From Rhizobium sp. 2MFCol3.1 (GTDB lineage Bacteria; Pseudomonadota; Alphaproteobacteria; Rhizobiales; Rhizobiaceae): a stretch of 64,000 nucleotides of DNA. This document shows, in pieces, positions 61,402 through 64,000 of the stretch (within the stretch, counting starts at the first letter, position 1; each line of letters starts with the position of its first letter). The stretch is taken from the NCBI RefSeq assembly GCF_000377565.1, contig NZ_KB898356.1, positions 235,927 through 299,926 of the forward strand. Direction: 5' to 3'. The notes below the pieces were generated by a model. The model was not told the origin of the DNA and ran no database searches. It saw only the letters and a program-made list of their open reading frames with translations. The translations under genes were made by a program, and so were the position numbers.

Positions 61402-63315
61402 TCAGAACGGTGAGGTTCTGACGGGCAGGGCGGGCACGTCGAGATGCTCGGGCTCAAGCCCCTCTTTCGCGCGGGCGACTGTCATCTCGTAGGCTGTCTC
61501 GAGGTGCCGGCAGAAGCGTTCCGCGTCGAACAGCGGCTTGATCATCTTGTTGTCGTCGATCGTCTGCTTGAACTCGGCGATCCGCTCGGGGTTCTCGTAG
61601 AGCGCGACCGCCATGTCCTCGTAGGCCTGCGCGTCATCGGCGACCAGTTCAGGCAGCCCGATCGCGTTCAGCAGGCTCTCGGTCACGCGCGAGGCGAAGT
61701 TGGTGCCCTTCAGCGTCAGCACCGGCAAGCCGCCCCAGAGCTGCTCCGACGTCGTGGTGTGGCCGTTGTAGGGCCATGTGTCGAGCGCGAGATCGGCCGC
61801 CTGCTGCCTGTCGATGTGGGCGTGATAATCCGCATGCCCGCAGAAGACGAGGCGCTTGGCGTTTATGCCGCGGCTCTTGAAATACTCACGAAGATTGGCC
61901 TCCGTCTGCTTCGAGACCGCCATCATCCACAGCACGCTGTTGGGCGCGCGGCGAAGCACGTTGCACCAGACATCGACCGTCTCCGGCGTGATCTTGCGGC
62001 TGGCATTGAATGAAGCGAAGACGAACTTGTCGTAGGGCAGGCCGAATTCACCCCGATCGACGAAGCCAGGTGTCGGCCGGCGCACCGGGTCGTTCGGCTG
62101 GTAGGTGTCCGGCAAACGGATGAATTTCTCATGATAGTGCGGGCGCGAGGAATCGGGCAGCACGAACCGGTCGCCGATGATGTAGTCGACATCCGTATTG
62201 GTGGCGCTCCCCGGAAAGCCGAGCCAGGAGATCTGAACGGGCGCCGGCCCCTTGTTCAACACGTGATAGCGCGTCTCGTATGTCGGCCCCTTGAGATCGA
62301 CCAGGATATCGATCTGGTCGGCCCGCATCCGCTGAGCGATCGCCTCGTCGGACAGATCGCCGACCTCGACGACCCGGCCCCAAAGGCTTCGGTCGAATGT
62401 ATTGTGTTCCAGGTTCGACGCGCGCGAGTGGCAGTAGAGCGTGATCTCGAAACGGTCCCTGTCGTGCAACTCCAGAACGCGACCCATCAGCTTCATGGTT
62501 GCGTGCTGCTCGTAAAGGTCGTTGGAGAGATAGCCGACGCGGATCTTGTCCGCCCACTGATGCGGCCTTGCCCGTCGTGCGGCGGTCTGCTCGGCCGTCA
62601 CGGCGTTGTTCATGCTCGAGGTCAGGCGATTGAGCGCCTCGTCACCGCACCATTGGAGATTATAGAATTCGCTCTCGTGGTGCAGGAAGCTTGTCTGGCC
62701 GTTCGCGATCAGCTCGTCGATGATCTGCTTGTGCAGCTTGATACCGGTGAGATCGCTGACATGTCTGGCGAACATCAGGTAGAGGAAACGCAGTGGCACG
62801 AGCTTGGGGAAGCGCTTGAACAGGTTGCGGATCAGCAGCGCCTGGGTTTCGTCGTTCGGATCGTTCTTCAGCAGCCGGATCGCAAGCAAGGTATGGTCGG
62901 TGTTGCTGCTTTCGGAGAGAACCTTCACGAAGGGGCTGAGCAGCTCGTCCTGGCCGCGCTTCTTGTAGATGGAGGCCAGCGCATAGGCGAGCTCCGCATC
63001 AAGGCTTTGCTTCAGCATGTACCGCAGGCCGAGCCTGATCGCCTCGTCGTCATTGCCGACCTCGAAGTAGAGCAGGGCGGCCCTGCGGGAAAATTCCGCG
63101 CCGCTTTGCCCCGCCTTTTCGCCCGCCACCGCGAATGCCATGGCCGCATCGGCCTTCATTCCCAGCTGCACGAGCGTGCGGGCCAGCAAGGCGTATGTCT
63201 TCGCGTCCTGCTGCGTTGCGAGCAACGCGTTCAGCGTCTCGAGCGACTTGGTATAGCGCCCGCTCTGGTAGTCTTTTGATGCTGCGGAAAACGAAACCAC
63301 ACGATTCACGTTCAA
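61402..63315 (-). CDS. TPR and O-GlcNAc-transferase-like (GT41) glycosyltransferase
   Basis: The 637-aa protein has an N-terminal helical-repeat region (about 1-235) of TPR character. A GT41-type catalytic region (about 250-610) follows. Several family motifs match O-GlcNAc transferase: Trp-Leu-Gly-Phe-Pro-Gly-Ser, Phe-Asn-Ala-Ser-Arg-Lys-Ile-Thr-Pro-Glu-Thr, Pro-Asn-Ser-Val-Leu-Trp-Met-Met, Tyr-Asn-Gly-His-Thr-Thr-Thr-Ser and Ala-Ser-Arg-Val-Thr-Glu-Ser. This is the plan of Caulobacter FlmG, which glycosylates flagellins. Its place beside flaA makes flagellin the most likely target; the donor sugar is unknown, as no sugar-synthesis genes lie here. Confidence 0.88.
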   Translation of the reverse strand: MNVNRVVSFSAASKDYQSGRYTKSLETLNALLATQQDAKTYALLARTLVQLGMKADAAMAFAVAGEKAGQSGAEFSRRAALLYFEVGNDDEAIRLGLRYMLKQSLDAELAYALASIYKKRGQDELLSPFVKVLSESSNTDHTLLAIRLLKNDPNDETQALLIRNLFKRFPKLVPLRFLYLMFARHVSDLTGIKLHKQIIDELIANGQTSFLHHESEFYNLQWCGDEALNRLTSSMNNAVTAEQTAARRARPHQWADKIRVGYLSNDLYEQHATMKLMGRVLELHDRDRFEITLYCHSRASNLEHNTFDRSLWGRVVEVGDLSDEAIAQRMRADQIDILVDLKGPTYETRYHVLNKGPAPVQISWLGFPGSATNTDVDYIIGDRFVLPDSSRPHYHEKFIRLPDTYQPNDPVRRPTPGFVDRGEFGLPYDKFVFASFNASRKITPETVDVWCNVLRRAPNSVLWMMAVSKQTEANLREYFKSRGINAKRLVFCGHADYHAHIDRQQAADLALDTWPYNGHTTTSEQLWGGLPVLTLKGTNFASRVTESLLNAIGLPELVADDAQAYEDMAVALYENPERIAEFKQTIDDNKMIKPLFDAERFCRHLETAYEMTVARAKEGLEPEHLDVPALPVRTSPF

Positions 63316-63610
63316 ACCTCGTTCAATTCTTTACGCGGCAGATATCGGGCGCCGCTGGCCGGTTTGCCGCGGACCCAATGAGGCCATGATGGCGCAGAAT
63401 GGCACGTGAACCTTGCCTGAGGCAGGAAGCGGCAGGGTTTTACAGCCGAGCCGACAAGCCGCGTTAACCGTTCACGTCCAGCTTTAACGACTAGTTAACC
63501 ATTTGTATTCGTTTGGGAAATGGCGGAGTGCCATTAATTAGTCCTCAAGGTTTTGCTGCGAAATTCATTCTCGACATGACGGGTTTGGTCCCAATGCAGA
63601 ATGACCAAGT

Positions 63611-63654
63611 GGCATGAAGCCGAACCGTCATTGCCGGTACAGAAGTCCGGTAAT
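63611..63654 (+). promoter_or_regulatory. Upstream element shared with icpA
   Basis: GGCATGAAGCCGAACCG is followed by CCGG and TCCGGTA as in the icpA upstream region (34653). Here it lies about 80 bases before the flaA ATG, within the 374-base gap that also carries the GT41 promoter. Otherwise that gap shows no coding sequence. Confidence 0.5.
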
Positions 63655-63689
63655 GTCCTCCATTGGTATCGAATTTCGGGGACGGATCC

Positions 63690-64000
63690 ATGACAAGCAT
63701 TAACACCAACAACTCCGCGATGGCAGCTCTTCAGACGCTGCGCAACGTGAACAGCAACCTTTCGTCCACGCAGGCCGCTGTGTCGTCTGGTCTTCGCGTT
63801 GGCAAGGCTGCCGACAACGCTGCTTACTGGTCGATCGCTACGACCATGAAGTCTGACAACAGCGCACTTTCGGCTGTTTCCGACGCTCTCGGCATGGGCG
63901 CTGCTAAGGTCGACACGGCCTACACCGCTGTTCAGAGCTCGATCGACGTTGTATCCGAGATCAAGGCCAAGCTCGTTGCCGCGACTGAAGACGGCGTCGA
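63690..64000 (+). CDS. flaA: Flagellin FlaA, 3' part outside window
   Basis: The first 103 codons of a flagellin are present. The N-terminal D0/D1 region (Ser-Gly-Leu-Arg-Val-Gly-Lys-Ala-Ala-Asp-Asn-Ala-Ala-Tyr-Trp-Ser-Ile-Ala) is conserved with the outlying flagellin at 9817. GGGGACGG precedes the ATG. It is the first flagellin of the main locus; the rest and the likely flaB/flaC paralogues lie beyond the window. The symbol flaA comes from gene order. Confidence 0.93.
   Translation, partial: MTSINTNNSAMAALQTLRNVNSNLSSTQAAVSSGLRVGKAADNAAYWSIATTMKSDNSALSAVSDALGMGAAKVDTAYTAVQSSIDVVSEIKAKLVAATEDGV

Noticed and set aside
1..64000. CRISPR arrays, insertion sequences, prophage or integrative elements
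   Set aside because: No regularly spaced repeats, transposase, integrase or duplicated attachment site was seen anywhere, including around the two tRNA genes.

Overview
The window looks like chromosomal DNA of an alphaproteobacterium of the family Rhizobiaceae (Rhizobium, Agrobacterium, Neorhizobium or Sinorhizobium type; the genus is not resolved here). The main evidence is gene order. A nine-gene chemotaxis operon led by a soluble transducer and carrying cheS, two cheY genes, cheD and cheT is followed by fliF, visN-visR and a flagellar cluster containing motE. There is also a rhizobial housekeeping block, murA, DUF2948, hisD, UPF0262, an LMW-phosphatase-like gene, infA, maf, yacG and tRNA-Phe, and a fused secDF. 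No rRNA, insertion sequence, phage gene or CRISPR array was seen.

Layout. 1-3.5 kb: small secreted, membrane or hypothetical proteins, then tRNA-Thr(GGT). 3.7-9.7 kb: the housekeeping block ending in tRNA-Phe(GAA). 9.8-14.7 kb: an outlying flagellin gene, several small rhizobial unknowns, a four-helix membrane protein with an HxH motif, an OsmC-like protein and an EamA exporter. 14.7-18.3 kb: three exopolysaccharide-type genes (pyruvyltransferase, flippase, GT2) preceded by an AT-rich regulatory region. 18.8-20.4 kb: a fused ring-cleaving dioxygenase/hydrolase. 20.4-27.4 kb: a signalling island with three histidine kinases, three free receiver proteins and a LuxR-type regulator. 27.5-34.2 kb: secDF, a K+/H+ antiporter-like protein, a small Xre regulator and a GT39-like transferase. 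34.8-43.2 kb: the che operon. 43.3-61.3 kb: flagellar basal body, switch, export and motor genes. 61.4-64 kb: an O-GlcNAc-transferase-like protein (TPR plus GT41), then the first flagellin of the main locus, cut by the window end.

How the parts fit. Following the S. meliloti model, VisN/VisR act at the top of the motility cascade. The che operon sets CheY phosphorylation, and the FliM/FliN/FliG switch with MotA uses it. FliI, FlhB, FliP and FliL belong to the export gate and basal body. FlgB, FlgC, FlgF, FlgG, FlgH, FlgI, FlgA and FliE build the rod and rings.

The observations most worth following are: a GT41 glycosyltransferase placed directly against the flagellin locus; a sequence element shared by the upstream regions of the che operon and flaA; a globin-type chemotaxis sensor that appears to lack the proximal heme histidine; matching aromatic-acidic C-termini on CheD and CheT; and the dioxygenase/hydrolase fusion. 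All calls come from reading the sequence and recalling protein families; no database search was run.
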